DNA from: Paenibacillus apiarius
GTDB lineage: Bacteria > Bacillota > Bacilli > Paenibacillales > Paenibacillaceae
Direction of reading: 5' to 3'
Assembly: GCF_017052585.1 (NCBI RefSeq)
Contig: NZ_JAFFHZ010000001.1
Coordinates: 2,042,501-2,106,500, forward strand
DNA length: 64,000 nucleotides
In this document: positions 42,459 through 51,779 of the stretch, piece after piece
Position numbering within the stretch: position 1 is the first letter of the stretch
Layout: each line of letters opens with the position of its first letter
The notes under the pieces: model-generated
The model's database searches: none
Seen by the model: the letters and a program-made list of their open reading frames with translations, nothing else
Told to the model about the DNA's origin: nothing
Translations under genes and position numbers: made by a program

Positions 42459-42845
42459 TCATTTATCGGCCGGTCTATTATGATATCCGTTCTCTTCGTA
42501 CGGCTGCAACTTATTTAACCACTGTTCTTCCAGCTTTTTCAGTTGAGCCGCATATTTCTTGCGATCTTCATCGCTGGCGACGTACTCTTCATCCGGCTTC
42601 ACTTCTTCCAACAGGTGGAACTCGAAGCTGTCTTCCCCGTCCCGTTTCCAATCTTCACTAAGCCTCTTATTCACATGTGTGCCCATATTGAGCATAAAGT
42701 AGAGTCCGTTGCGTTTCCCATTCACATCCATGGCGCTCGCTATGAACCATTTTCCGCTTTGTTTATGCTTCAAGCCATACACGCCCATCAGCCGGTGGGA
42801 ATGAGCGTACATGTTGCCTGCCTGCTTTCTCTCTTCTGCATTCAT
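42459..42845 (-). CDS. GIY-YIG nuclease family protein
   Basis: A 128-residue protein. GVYGLKHKQSGKWFIASAMDVNGKRNGLYFMLNMGTHVNKRLSEDWKRDG follows the GIY-YIG layout (GIY as GVY; YIG position reads FIA), with a later Glu in FEFHLLEEV. The N terminus and the Lys/Glu-rich tail (KKYAAQLKKLEEQWLNKLQPYEENG) match small Bacillus/Paenibacillus homologues of unknown role. The altered YIG leaves nuclease activity unproven. Downstream of the DUF2087 gene on the same strand by about 45 bases, probably co-transcribed. Confidence 0.7.
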   Translation of the reverse strand: MNAEERKQAGNMYAHSHRLMGVYGLKHKQSGKWFIASAMDVNGKRNGLYFMLNMGTHVNKRLSEDWKRDGEDSFEFHLLEEVKPDEEYVASDEDRKKYAAQLKKLEEQWLNKLQPYEENGYHNRPADK

Positions 42846-42891
42846 TATATTGCACCTCTTTCATTTCTATTACACGGACTGCAACGCGTTT

Positions 42892-43662
42892 TTACTTCAT
42901 TACCCAATACGCGCTGCCGTCGGGAAGGCGATCCATAAATCCGTACTCGATCAAATATCGGCGCAGCGTGACGTATTCCTCGTCATGTGCGGTCTTCAGA
43001 ATCTCATTCACTTCCTTCTCCGTATACTGCTTCTGCGCATCGAACCGCTGCATCAAGTGAGTCAGAATGACGATTTTGCGCTTCTCCTTCTTCGGAAATT
43101 CGGAGATCGGCCCATCCAATCCTTCCGTGAAGTATTGGTCCAAAATTTTTGCCCGCTCCTCCTCCGTGACCGCATATCGCTCGTCGACCATCGTGGCTGT
43201 CCGGTGCGCATGCACGAACTTCGGCCGCTGATCTGATTTTGATTCGGCCAGCTCCATCAACGCCAGGAACAGCTTCGCCTGCTTCATCTTCTCGCGCAGC
43301 GTGAAGCGGTGATTCCGAATTGTGGAGGCGCTGCCCCCGCCCATCAGCTTCAAAATCTCGTTGTCGCTCCGGTCCTCATGGAAATGGAGCAGCAGCTCCT
43401 TTTGCAGATCGGTTAACCCGGTCAGCTTCTTATCCAGCGTGAGTAAATAATGGAGCATGGACGTATGCCGCTCGGCAATGTGCAGCTCCGTATATTTTTT
43501 CGCTTCATACAACACGTTCCCATGTTGATAAACGACACCATTCGTGAACCGTTCTCCGCATACGAGGCAGGCGTACTCTTCAGCTTGCGCATCATATATA
43601 TATCCCTTCTTCAATTCATCGATTGATGCGCTCCAAAACAGATCCAATACCGTTTTATTCAT
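42892..43662 (-). CDS. DUF2087 transcriptional regulator
   Basis: A 256-residue protein. N-terminal region with CLVCGERF and a following His-containing segment may bind metal. A LuxR-like helix-turn-helix is in the middle (LTDLQKELLLHFHEDRSDNEILKLMGGGSASTIRNHRFTLREKMKQAKLFLALMEL). The C-terminal DUF2087 domain is at about 180-256 (FPKKEKRKIVILTHLMQRFDAQKQYTEKEVNEILK, DEEYVTLRRYLIEYGFMDRLPDGSAYWV). Target unknown. ATG at 43662 has AAGGATG upstream; an ATG at 43668 is also possible. Forms an operon with the GIY-YIG gene. Confidence 0.88.
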   Translation of the reverse strand: MNKTVLDLFWSASIDELKKGYIYDAQAEEYACLVCGERFTNGVVYQHGNVLYEAKKYTELHIAERHTSMLHYLLTLDKKLTGLTDLQKELLLHFHEDRSDNEILKLMGGGSASTIRNHRFTLREKMKQAKLFLALMELAESKSDQRPKFVHAHRTATMVDERYAVTEEERAKILDQYFTEGLDGPISEFPKKEKRKIVILTHLMQRFDAQKQYTEKEVNEILKTAHDEEYVTLRRYLIEYGFMDRLPDGSAYWVMK

Positions 43663-43782
43663 AAACAATCATCCTTATTGTTTGTTTAATATATAAACAT
43701 TATATGTTAATGTTTGTTATTATGCAATACCACATTTAGTATGCTTCGACTATATCGACAATTGTTCCTATATAAAACGAAT

Positions 43783-43823
43783 AAAAAAACGGAATCCAAA
43801 CCCCTGCGGGTTCAGATTCCGTT
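43783..43823 (-). terminator. Terminator of the purine permease gene
   Basis: On the minus strand ACGGAATC...GATTCCGT with an inner ACCC/GGGT pairing, followed by seven T. Confidence 0.92.
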
Positions 43824-43910
43824 CTGCGCGCGGCAGCCTGTACAGCCATCGCAATATAATAGAAGCAGCCAGCCATGTTGTTTTGTGCCCGATCGCCTGA
43901 ATCATCCGCA

Positions 43911-45209
43911 TCAATGCGCCGGAAAAAACACCATTTGAATAGCGAAAATGACGCCGAACACATATAGAATGGGGTGAACTTCCTTGCCCTTGCCGCTGAA
44001 CAGCTTCATAAGCGGGTATGTAATGAAGCCAATCGCAATGCCGGTCGCGATGCTGGAAGTGAGCGGCATGCTGATCAAGATGGCAAACGCCGGGAACGCT
44101 TCATCGAATTGCTTCCATTGAATGCGCGCCAACCCGTCCATCATGAAGCAGCCGACGATGATGAGCACCGGAGCCGTAATGGCCGGCAGCGACGAAATGC
44201 CTTCAATAATCGGCGAGAAAAATAGCGACAGGAAGAACAATCCCGCCACGACTGCCGAGGTCAGCCCGGTCCGTCCCCCTGCGGCGACGCCGGCAGTGGA
44301 TTCCACATAGGCGCTTGATGGAGTCGTGCCCATTAAAGACCCCGCCGTCGTCGCCAGCGCGTCGGCCATCAACGCCTGCTTCGCGCGCGGGAACGTATTG
44401 CCCTTCATCAGACCTGCCTGCTCGGCAACGCCGATCATGGTCCCCGTCGTATCGAAAATCGTCACGAGCAGGAACGCGAATACAACCGTATACAATCCAT
44501 GCGTAAAGACGCCCGCAATATCCAAATCAAATAATACCGGAGCCGCAGGCCAAGACACGAAGCCTTTGAAGTCCATCATTCCCATGAAATAACCAATAAC
44601 CGCTGTGGCGGCCATGCCGATAAATAAAGCGCCATGCACCTTGCGGGCCATTAGTATCAATGTAATGAACAAACCTGCCAAGGTCAGCATCGTGACCGGC
44701 TGCCGCAAATCGCCGAACGCAACCATCGTTGATTCATTCGCCACGACGATGCCGGATGATTTGAGCCCGATAAAGGCGATAAACAAGCCAATCCCTGCCG
44801 TAATCCCGAACTTGAGCGATGCCGGGATCGATTCAATCAATGTTTCGCGCAGCTTGGTGAACGTCAGCAGCAAGAAAATAATCCCTGCCAAGAACACGGT
44901 GCCGAACACGACTTGATAGCTCACGCCCTGGGAAGCGACGACCGACGCAAAATAAGCGTTCATGCCCATGCCGGGAGCAACCGCGATCGGGTGATTCGCG
45001 AACAATGCCATATATAACGTGCCGATGAAGGCCGAAATCACCGTTGCCGTGAACACCTGTTGAAACGGAACGCCCGCGCTCGACAAAATTGCGGGATTGA
45101 CCACGACAATGTATACCATGGTCAGGAACGTCGTAATGCCCGCCGTGACCTCAGTACGCGCGTTCGTGCCGTTTTCCTTCAATTTAAACCATTTTTCCAT
45201 GACAATCAT
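43911..45209 (-). CDS. AzgA/PbuG-type purine permease
   Basis: A 432-residue NCS2-fold permease of the AzgA branch (adenine/hypoxanthine/guanine-proton symporter). Family signatures: TEVTAGITTFLTMVYIVVVNPAIL, NHPIAVAPGMGMNAYFA, ESIPASLKFGITAGIGLFIAFIGLKSSGIV, LVTIFDTTGTMIGVAEQAG, GTTPSSAYVESTAGVAAGGRTGLTSAVVAGLF. ATG at 45209 follows AAAGGGG. Unlike many purine permeases of Bacilli, no purine riboswitch is present upstream; a weak PurBox-like site is (see 45210-45662). Confidence 0.94.
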   Translation of the reverse strand: MIVMEKWFKLKENGTNARTEVTAGITTFLTMVYIVVVNPAILSSAGVPFQQVFTATVISAFIGTLYMALFANHPIAVAPGMGMNAYFASVVASQGVSYQVVFGTVFLAGIIFLLLTFTKLRETLIESIPASLKFGITAGIGLFIAFIGLKSSGIVVANESTMVAFGDLRQPVTMLTLAGLFITLILMARKVHGALFIGMAATAVIGYFMGMMDFKGFVSWPAAPVLFDLDIAGVFTHGLYTVVFAFLLVTIFDTTGTMIGVAEQAGLMKGNTFPRAKQALMADALATTAGSLMGTTPSSAYVESTAGVAAGGRTGLTSAVVAGLFFLSLFFSPIIEGISSLPAITAPVLIIVGCFMMDGLARIQWKQFDEAFPAFAILISMPLTSSIATGIAIGFITYPLMKLFSGKGKEVHPILYVFGVIFAIQMVFFPAH

Positions 45210-45662
45210 GCTGCCCCTTTCACACCATATTCATAGCATATGGCAGAAAATTGGAAGCTTCGCCTCGGCGAAAGCCACCTTACGTATCCTAGTCGAAAGC
45301 CGATTTTTTGTCAATGATGTTGTCGATTTATTCGCTTTTAGGTCAATTAATTACCCGGGAAATCAAATTTTTACGATATTTATGTCGATTATGCGAACAA
45401 TATCGCGTATTTGCGCAGTACATCCTCTCCATATAGTATACCTTTGCGAACCAGAAGCTCATTCATGCCTTTCTCCATCCTTTTCGCCTCAACATTAACT
45501 TGCTTCCGCCCTTCATTCGGAATCTTCACCCGTCTAAGTGCTCCATTCACCTTCCGTATCGCTCCTTTCATAGAAAATAGAAGGACAGGAGCAACTTGGC
45601 GGGGTTATGATGGATTCATCGAGAAAGTTAAAAACACCAACTTCATAGGGAGAGATGATACA
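45210..45662. other. Divergent intergenic region with possible PurBox
   Basis: TTATGCGAACAAT (45389-45401) fits the PurR PurBox AWWWCCGAACWWT at 11 of 13 positions. A short CTTCGCC/GGCGAA hairpin lies near 45261-45280. No small gene is convincing; open frames continuing upstream of the esterase start have no ribosome binding site. Confidence 0.3.
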
Positions 45663-47093
45663 TTGAATTTATCATTCGCAATTTGGAAAAGACGTACGGT
45701 TCAAGTGCTGCTGGCATCTGTTATTTCATTGGGCGCCATGCTGTCATGGGGTCCGGCTGTATATGGGGAAGCTGCGCCTGAAAAGAGCGCTTCGGCAGCT
45801 TCCGTAAGCGGCACGACCTCCACCGATTTCAGACAACAGTGGGAGAACTGGATTCGGGAGAATGCTTACGCCCTCGATACGATTCAACCCGTGAAGACGA
45901 CAGACGGACAAATACAGAAAGACAGCTTCGCCGATTTGGATATGTTGAAGCCTATACTGATGGACAAGCAAATCGTTTATTTGGGAGAAAGCTCGCATGG
46001 CGTTGCCGAATTCAATTCAGCCAAGGCGCGGCTCATTCAATTTTTACACGAAGAAATGGGATTCAATGTCGTAGCCTTCGAATCTCCGCTCGGGAATGCG
46101 GCATCCGCATTCGGCAACGTGAAGACGACGACGCCGGAAGAGACGCTGAAGAAATCGATTTTCCCGCAATGGTGGACGGAAGAGACGCTGCCATTGTTTC
46201 AATACATAAAGGAGACGCAAACGACGGAGAAGCCAGTGCAAGTGGCAGGCATCGACATGCAGCCGATGGGACCGATCCTGGCTGGCGAATGGATGGGCGA
46301 CGAGGATCTCGCGACTCGTTATATCGAAACAGAGCAGTCGCTGTGGAAGTGGATGAGCGAGGAAGATATGGCATCTTACACGAAAGTAAAGCCAGAAATG
46401 CTGAAGCTGTACAAGGATGTCAAGGCGAAGGTCGCCGAACGCGAGTCGCAGCTTGCGAAGCTGTACCCGGACAACCCGCATTTTATTGCCATGGCGAACC
46501 GGATGCTGGACGACCGTATCCGCATCGTGGACGAATACATTGAACTGAGCATTACAGCGAATCAAGCGGCGAAGACCGGGGATTATGCAGCAATGACGAA
46601 GATGATGGAGTGGCGTGACCAATCGATGGCGGACAACCTCCTGTGGCTGGCAACGGAAATCTATCCAATGGAGCGAATCGTCGTCTGGGGCCACAACGCG
46701 CATATCAGCAAGGCAGAATCAAAAATGAAGCAATCGTTCCTGCCCGTTTCAGGCCGCTTCATGGGTGAAATCATGCAGGAGACGATGTTCGGCCCTTACA
46801 GCTATACGATTGGATTGTATATGGGGGGCGGAACGAACGCGGATAACCTAGGCGAGTCGATGGAAGTGCAGCCGCTGCCGATAGATTCGGTGGAAGCGAT
46901 TATGAAAGCCGCGAATCGTCCGTACTCATTCGTGGATATGCGATACCACGACATCACCCCGGGCAACTCATGGATGGCCGAGCCGCGTTCCGCGCTCTAC
47001 TTCGGCTTGCTGCCGGAAGTATTCGTGCCGCGCGAGCAGTATGACGGCATCCTGTACATCGACAACGTGAAGTCGCCTACTTTTCTGAAGTAA
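45663..47093 (+). CDS. Secreted erythromycin-esterase-like protein, copy 1
   Basis: A 476-residue protein with an export signal (KRRTVQVLLASVISLGAMLSWGPAVYG) and an erythromycin esterase-type domain: IVYLGESSHGVAEFNSAKARLIQFLHEEMGFNVVAFES (GESxHG with catalytic His and following Glu), QVAGIDMQPMG, MADNLLWLATEIYPMERIVVWGHNAHISK, FVDMRYHD. Known members open the macrolide lactone; most homologues, like this exported one, have untested substrates. Start is TTG at 45663 with GGGAG about ten bases upstream, mirroring the TTG start of the next gene. The two genes are tandem paralogues 54 bases apart. Confidence 0.87.
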   Translation: MNLSFAIWKRRTVQVLLASVISLGAMLSWGPAVYGEAAPEKSASAASVSGTTSTDFRQQWENWIRENAYALDTIQPVKTTDGQIQKDSFADLDMLKPILMDKQIVYLGESSHGVAEFNSAKARLIQFLHEEMGFNVVAFESPLGNAASAFGNVKTTTPEETLKKSIFPQWWTEETLPLFQYIKETQTTEKPVQVAGIDMQPMGPILAGEWMGDEDLATRYIETEQSLWKWMSEEDMASYTKVKPEMLKLYKDVKAKVAERESQLAKLYPDNPHFIAMANRMLDDRIRIVDEYIELSITANQAAKTGDYAAMTKMMEWRDQSMADNLLWLATEIYPMERIVVWGHNAHISKAESKMKQSFLPVSGRFMGEIMQETMFGPYSYTIGLYMGGGTNADNLGESMEVQPLPIDSVEAIMKAANRPYSFVDMRYHDITPGNSWMAEPRSALYFGLLPEVFVPREQYDGILYIDNVKSPTFLK

Positions 47094-47147
47094 AAATGGA
47101 AGTGGATAAAAAGGAAAACTTTTTCATCAAATGGGGAGGGCACATCA

Positions 47148-48596
47148 TTGAACTCATATAAAAGGAATTGGAAACGCCGGGGAACGTCCTTGTTCCTTGC
47201 ATCGATCATGACGTTCGGCACCCTGCTGTCATTCGGTGCGACGGCGCACGGGCAAACCGCATCGGAGAAGGGATCAGCAGCCGATACGACACTGGCGGCA
47301 GCCTCGCCCGAACGGGCACGAACAAGCACGGAAACGCGCCAGGAGTGGAAAGAATGGATGCGGCAGAACGCTATTGCGCTGGACTCCATTCAGCCGGAGA
47401 CGACGAAGGACACGGTTGTGCCGGCGGAACGGTTTACAGACTTGGAAGCTTTAAAGCCGCTGCTGCAGGATAAGCGAATCGTATATTTGGGCGAAAGCTC
47501 GCATGGCGCAGCGGAATATAATTCGGCCAAAACCCGCCTGATTCAATACTTGCATCAAGAGCTTGGCTTCAATGTGATTGCATTCGAGACGAATTTGGGC
47601 AATGCCGCCTCGGCATACGGCAGCATGACGACGAGAGAGCCGATCGCCACGATGAAGGATTCCATTTTCCGCATTTGGCGGGTGCAGGAGAATGTGCCGT
47701 TGTTCCAATATATGAAGGATACGCAGAAGACGAACACGCCGTTGGCGCTTGCCGGCTTCGACATGCAGCCGCAAGGGCAGCTCATCTCCGGAGAGTGGAT
47801 GGGCGATGAGAAGCTTGCCAAGCGCTTCCAAGAAGCAGAGTTAGAGTTGGATAAGTGGCAGCAGTCCGAAGATGTCGAGGCTTACCGCCAAGCGAAGCCG
47901 AAGCTGCTGGACGTGTACAAGCAGGTGCGCCAGCTCTTGCCGAAGCGCGCGGAAGCGTTGCGCAGCCAATATCCGGACAATCCGCACATTGTGAAGCTAA
48001 CGGAACGGGCTTTGGACAACCGGATTGAAGTGGTCGATCAATATATGGAAATCTCGATTCCCTCCACCTCGTTCCTGAATGGGAAATCGGCTGATTACAT
48101 GACCATTATCCGTTCTTCGGAGTACCGTGATCGCATGATGGCAGACAATCTGATCTGGCTGGCCACGAACGTATATCCGAACGATAAGATTATCGTATGG
48201 GCACATAACGGCCATATTTCCAAGGCCTATTCCAAAGAGATGAACTCGCTCCCGCGCCGCCATATGGGCGAGCTGATGCAGAGCACCAAGTTCAAGGACG
48301 AGAGCTACGTCATCGGCCTGTTCATGGGCGGAGGCACAAACGCGCACGTCGCCGGGGGATTCTCCGATGTGCTGCCTCCGATGGCGCATTCCGTGGAAGA
48401 AGTGATGAAGAGCGCAGGCCATCCTTACACTTTCGTCGACATGCGCTATCAATCGCGCGTCCCGGGCAACACTTGGATGACGCAGCCGAACATTTCGTAT
48501 TACGACGGCGTCATGCCGGTCAGCAGCATCCCGTTGGAGCAATTCGACGGCATGCTCCTCATCGATAAGGTCCATTCACCGGATTATTTGAAATAA
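47148..48596 (+). CDS. Secreted erythromycin-esterase-like protein, copy 2
   Basis: A 482-residue paralogue of the preceding gene. Signal peptide RGTSLFLASIMTFGTLLSFGATAHGQ, then IVYLGESSHGAAEYNSAKTRLIQYLHQELGFNVIAFET, LAGFDMQPQGQLISGEWMGDEKLA, MADNLIWLATNVYPNDKIIVWAHNGHISK and FVDMRYQSRVPGNTWM. Start TTG at 47148 behind GGGAGG eight bases upstream. The shared architecture and close spacing indicate a recent tandem duplication followed by divergence. Substrate unknown. Confidence 0.87.
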   Translation: MNSYKRNWKRRGTSLFLASIMTFGTLLSFGATAHGQTASEKGSAADTTLAAASPERARTSTETRQEWKEWMRQNAIALDSIQPETTKDTVVPAERFTDLEALKPLLQDKRIVYLGESSHGAAEYNSAKTRLIQYLHQELGFNVIAFETNLGNAASAYGSMTTREPIATMKDSIFRIWRVQENVPLFQYMKDTQKTNTPLALAGFDMQPQGQLISGEWMGDEKLAKRFQEAELELDKWQQSEDVEAYRQAKPKLLDVYKQVRQLLPKRAEALRSQYPDNPHIVKLTERALDNRIEVVDQYMEISIPSTSFLNGKSADYMTIIRSSEYRDRMMADNLIWLATNVYPNDKIIVWAHNGHISKAYSKEMNSLPRRHMGELMQSTKFKDESYVIGLFMGGGTNAHVAGGFSDVLPPMAHSVEEVMKSAGHPYTFVDMRYQSRVPGNTWMTQPNISYYDGVMPVSSIPLEQFDGMLLIDKVHSPDYLK

Positions 48597-48610
48597 TCCG
48601 CATCATTCAA

Positions 48611-48657
48611 AAAGGCTGCACCTTCAAGCAGGCAATCTGCTTGAGCGTGCAGCCTTT
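48611..48657. terminator. Bidirectional terminator between esterase pair and membrane operon
   Basis: AAAGGCTGCAC-CTT-CAAGCAG...CTGCTTG-AGC-GTGCAGCCTTT; symmetric ends serve both convergent transcripts. Confidence 0.8.
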
Positions 48658-48663
48658 CTCCAT

Positions 48664-49338
48664 TTACAAATAAGAAACCGTGGAACCGCAATACTCGCAA
48701 GTCACGGTCGTTCCTGGCGGCACGCTGTTCTGTGCGCCGCAGCCAGAGCAGGCAATCATTTTCGGAAGCCGGAACGGCGGGGCGCTAACGGCTGCCTCGG
48801 CCGCAGCCTGGCGCGCTGACTGCCCCCGGTCTTCTTCCCGCTCGTCTTTATTCCAATCCCCATCTTCCTCCCTATCCGATAGAAGCGGATTGTGCATGAA
48901 TTCCATAAATGCCGCTTGCTGCAACGCATCTTGTTCCGCCGCTTTTTTGTTAAGCTTCCCGCCCGCCCGATACATCAACGCGCCGGGAGTAAAGACCAGA
49001 ACCAAAAATAATAGGAATAATTCCAGTTTATCTTTCTGCGTAGACCAATATAATGTTATCACCATCACTACTATCCCGAACAAGAACAGGAATATCCCGC
49101 CGAATACGCGCAGCACATTGCCGAGACTGAATGCTTTTCGCCGCACGACGATCCCCTGCTGACGCATTGCTTTGATTGCATCCGCTTTTCTCTTCCTGTT
49201 CTCCCCAGCCTTGAACAACAATACTCCGGGAACGCTTATTGCAAACACGGATAATAGAACTGTCCCGATCTTATATGCGCCATCAAATGAATGGAGCCGC
49301 AATATGGGCAGGCTGCCTGCACCTTTTTTCCTCCTCAC
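48664..49338 (-). CDS. Membrane protein with C-terminal zinc ribbon
   Basis: A 224-residue protein with four helices in two pairs (about 20-45 and 75-125), an acidic linker (about 150-190) and a final zinc ribbon (IACSGCGAQNSVPPGTTVTCEYCGSTVSYL, two CxxC knuckles). Unknown function. It is the third gene of an operon with an SPFH protein and another membrane protein, a grouping reminiscent of Bacillus ydjGHI, which acts in membrane stress; this is inference. Confidence 0.65.
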   Translation of the reverse strand: MRRKKGAGSLPILRLHSFDGAYKIGTVLLSVFAISVPGVLLFKAGENRKRKADAIKAMRQQGIVVRRKAFSLGNVLRVFGGIFLFLFGIVVMVITLYWSTQKDKLELFLLFLVLVFTPGALMYRAGGKLNKKAAEQDALQQAAFMEFMHNPLLSDREEDGDWNKDEREEDRGQSARQAAAEAAVSAPPFRLPKMIACSGCGAQNSVPPGTTVTCEYCGSTVSYL

Positions 49339-49339
49339 C

Positions 49340-50086
49340 CTATTTCAAAATGGTCAATTGCTCATTGCGAAGCCGGATCGCATTCGACAAATCCTGAATC
49401 ATGCCGCGCAATTCCTCTGCAGAATAAAGCGTATGCCGCTCCCGCACGGCCGAGCGCACGCCAGCTTCCAGCCGGTTGGCTTTCTCCATCAGCTGCGCCT
49501 CCTCCAGCACCATGGCAGGAAGAGATACCGGATCGCTATATTTGACTTGCTCCTCCAGCTTGCGCAGCAGTTCCAGCATCGTCTCACGTTCCGCATGCTC
49601 CCAGCCCTCCAGCTCCAGCCGCGCTCCATGCACGACGAGCTGCAGCTGCTTCATCGACTGCAGGCGCATCCGCTCGTCCGTTACCAAGCGCCCAACGAAC
49701 ACTTTAGAGAGGCCCAACAACAGCGCAATCACGAGCGCCACCGCAAACGTAAGTAACTGAATCCAGAGATACGCTTGCGCAGATACGTCTAAAATGATCC
49801 AAAATAAAACGATATGTATCAATACGGCCAAATCATAGAAAAACAGCACGGTGCCTAAGGACAAATACGCCGGAACGGCAGCCTTGAACTCAGGTCCGCC
49901 CTTAAGCAGCTTGAAAGAGAACAGATAACTAAGCAATTCCGCCAATACGAGTGAACCTAGCGACAACCACCAGGAAAGGTCGCGGGTATCGATTTCACTG
50001 AAAGTAAAAAACAAAGCAACCGTGACAGTTAATATCGTCAGAAAAATCGCCGTCGTGATCCAATTGTACTGCGTGTCTTGTTTCAA
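49340..50086 (-). CDS. Four-helix membrane protein with coiled-coil tail
   Basis: A 248-residue protein: four membrane helices (about 12-125) then a cytoplasmic helical region rich in Glu/Leu/Arg (about 130-248) likely to form coiled coils. No catalytic motif. It lies one base upstream of the zinc-ribbon membrane gene and 15 bases after the SPFH gene, so all three are co-transcribed. Size is close to Bacillus YdjH; homology not tested. Confidence 0.65.
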   Translation of the reverse strand: MKQDTQYNWITTAIFLTILTVTVALFFTFSEIDTRDLSWWLSLGSLVLAELLSYLFSFKLLKGGPEFKAAVPAYLSLGTVLFFYDLAVLIHIVLFWIILDVSAQAYLWIQLLTFAVALVIALLLGLSKVFVGRLVTDERMRLQSMKQLQLVVHGARLELEGWEHAERETMLELLRKLEEQVKYSDPVSLPAMVLEEAQLMEKANRLEAGVRSAVRERHTLYSAEELRGMIQDLSNAIRLRNEQLTILK

Positions 50087-50101
50087 AGTGGCCCCTCCCT
50101 T

Positions 50102-51400
50102 CTACGTGAGCTTGTTGCCGCATTCCACGCAAAATTTTTGCCCCGGCTGCACTTCGAGGTTGCACTGGCTGCACGTCAATGCCGTCTCGCCGCCGCAATG
50201 CGGACAGAACTTGACCTTGTCCGGCACAGCTTCGCCGCAATGGCGGCACGGAACAGGCATGGCTTGCCCGCATTCCGCGCAATGGGTCCGATCCGGCTGA
50301 TTGTCGGCGCCGCATTGCGGGCACGGATTATATGGATCGCCGCAATTCGGGCAGAACTTGGTATGGCACGGCATCCTTTCACCGCACGCTTGGCACTTCA
50401 CCTCTGCTGGCTGCCCGGGAGCATCCGATGCTGCGAGCGATGTGCCGCAGCCCGTGCAGAAAGCGGCATCCTGCTGGTTTTTCCGGTGACACTTGGAACA
50501 GACCTTATCGTAAGCTTCAACCTGAAGCTTATCGGCCAGCCGCGACACCGCGCCTCCGATTGCGCCGCCAACGCCGTATCCCATGCTGAGCCCAATCCCG
50601 GCCCCCATCAGATCCGATTGGATGCCGCCCTCATTCTTCGCCACCTGCCCGAGCGTATCGAACGTGCGCTCCTGTTGGTAGGTGAATCCGATGATATCCA
50701 TCTCCGCCCTCTTCGCAAGCGCTTCCCGCAGACGTATCGTGGCCGGGTCATCCTCCGGCGTATTGACGGAATCAACGTAGAAATTGAGCAATCGAATGCC
50801 GTACTCCTCGAATGCAGGTGCCACCCGTTCTTGAATATGCTTTGAAATGTCAGATATGTATGCATTGATTTCTAAGATGCTAATTTTTCGATGCACGAAA
50901 TAGGAAGAAATAAGCTCGTGAATGTTCATCATCAACACGCCGCGGAAATATTCCGTAAGCGTCTCTTGATTGAACACCGGCAGCGTTCCGACGAGCTTGC
51001 CCAGAAATTTGCAGGCGTCATCGATTTGAATGCCGAATTGGCCGAAGGAGCGCACCTTGACAAACAGTTGATACTTCGGGTCCTGCAGCTGAAGGGGAGA
51101 GCGCGTGCCCCACTTCACATTGAGCGAATGGAGCTTATTGACATACCATACCTCCGCCGTGAAGGGCGAATCCCCGCCAAAAGGCAGATTGACGATATGA
51201 TTGAGAATCGGAATATTGGCCGTACTTAGCGTATGCCTGCCGGCTGTGAACCGATCGAACGCCTGCCCGCCTTTATATAAAATCGCTTCCTGCGATTCAT
51301 TAACAATAAGCTGCGTCCACGTTCCGAGCTCATGGTTCGGATATTTCCACGCGAACACATCAGGTGAACCGTCATATTTGATAACATCAATGATTGCCAT
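50102..51400 (-). CDS. SPFH-domain protein with multiple zinc ribbons (YdjI-like)
   Basis: A 432-residue protein. The SPFH/band-7-like domain (about 1-250) includes LIVNESQEAILYKGGQAFDRFTAGRHTLSTANIPIL and a helical arm (RLREALAKRAEMD). A glycine-rich patch (GAGIGLSMGYGVGGAIGGAVS) follows. The C-terminal half carries about five zinc-ribbon modules with at least ten CxxC pairs (CSKCHRKN, CTGCG, CQACG, CPNCG, CPQCG, CAECG, CRHCG, CPHCG, CSQCN, CVECG). Proteins of this build are annotated as virion-core-like or YdjI; they are thought to organise membranes or sense damage. First gene of the operon. Confidence 0.85.
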   Translation of the reverse strand: MAIIDVIKYDGSPDVFAWKYPNHELGTWTQLIVNESQEAILYKGGQAFDRFTAGRHTLSTANIPILNHIVNLPFGGDSPFTAEVWYVNKLHSLNVKWGTRSPLQLQDPKYQLFVKVRSFGQFGIQIDDACKFLGKLVGTLPVFNQETLTEYFRGVLMMNIHELISSYFVHRKISILEINAYISDISKHIQERVAPAFEEYGIRLLNFYVDSVNTPEDDPATIRLREALAKRAEMDIIGFTYQQERTFDTLGQVAKNEGGIQSDLMGAGIGLSMGYGVGGAIGGAVSRLADKLQVEAYDKVCSKCHRKNQQDAAFCTGCGTSLAASDAPGQPAEVKCQACGERMPCHTKFCPNCGDPYNPCPQCGADNQPDRTHCAECGQAMPVPCRHCGEAVPDKVKFCPHCGGETALTCSQCNLEVQPGQKFCVECGNKLT

Positions 51401-51708
51401 GCCCGATTAGACCTCCGTCACAAAAATGTATTATGGAGCAACACGCCCCTCTATGAGTTCATCCATTACTTTTATACTACGAAGAAGGAAGCAAAAAGCA
51501 TCCGCGATGCGCCCGCATTCCTAATCTCTTGCATTTCGGCGCCCGTTTCTATTATAAATGACAGCCGCATCGGAACCCATCCTAATACTGGAAAACATAA
51601 AAATAGTTCAAAACAACTATCTTCATTTTTTTCCAATACTATGATAATACATCAAACCCCCGCTCGTTTTCATACAAATAAGTTACAGTTTTCTAATAGA
51701 AATCATAT
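51401..51708. other. Intergenic border of the accessory island
   Basis: AT-rich sequence without coding signal between the SPFH operon and the first toxin-immunity gene. Nothing specific seen. Confidence 0.4.
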
Positions 51709-51756
51709 AAAAAAAGACTTACCTCCCTCGCGGATGAAAGGAAGGAATAAGCCTTT
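51709..51756 (-). terminator. Terminator after Imm33 gene
   Basis: On the minus strand AAGGCTTATTCC... pairs imperfectly with GGAGGTAAGTC, followed by seven T. Its AAGGCTTATTCC arm matches the terminator at 59596-59639. Confidence 0.6.
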
Positions 51757-51779
51757 ACACGTTTTCACGCACCCAATTA

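Noticed and set aside
45210..45420. Purine riboswitch before the AzgA-type permease
   Set aside because: None of the core blocks TCTACC, CCGTAAA or GACTA(C/T)G is present on either strand; only a weak PurBox-like site is.
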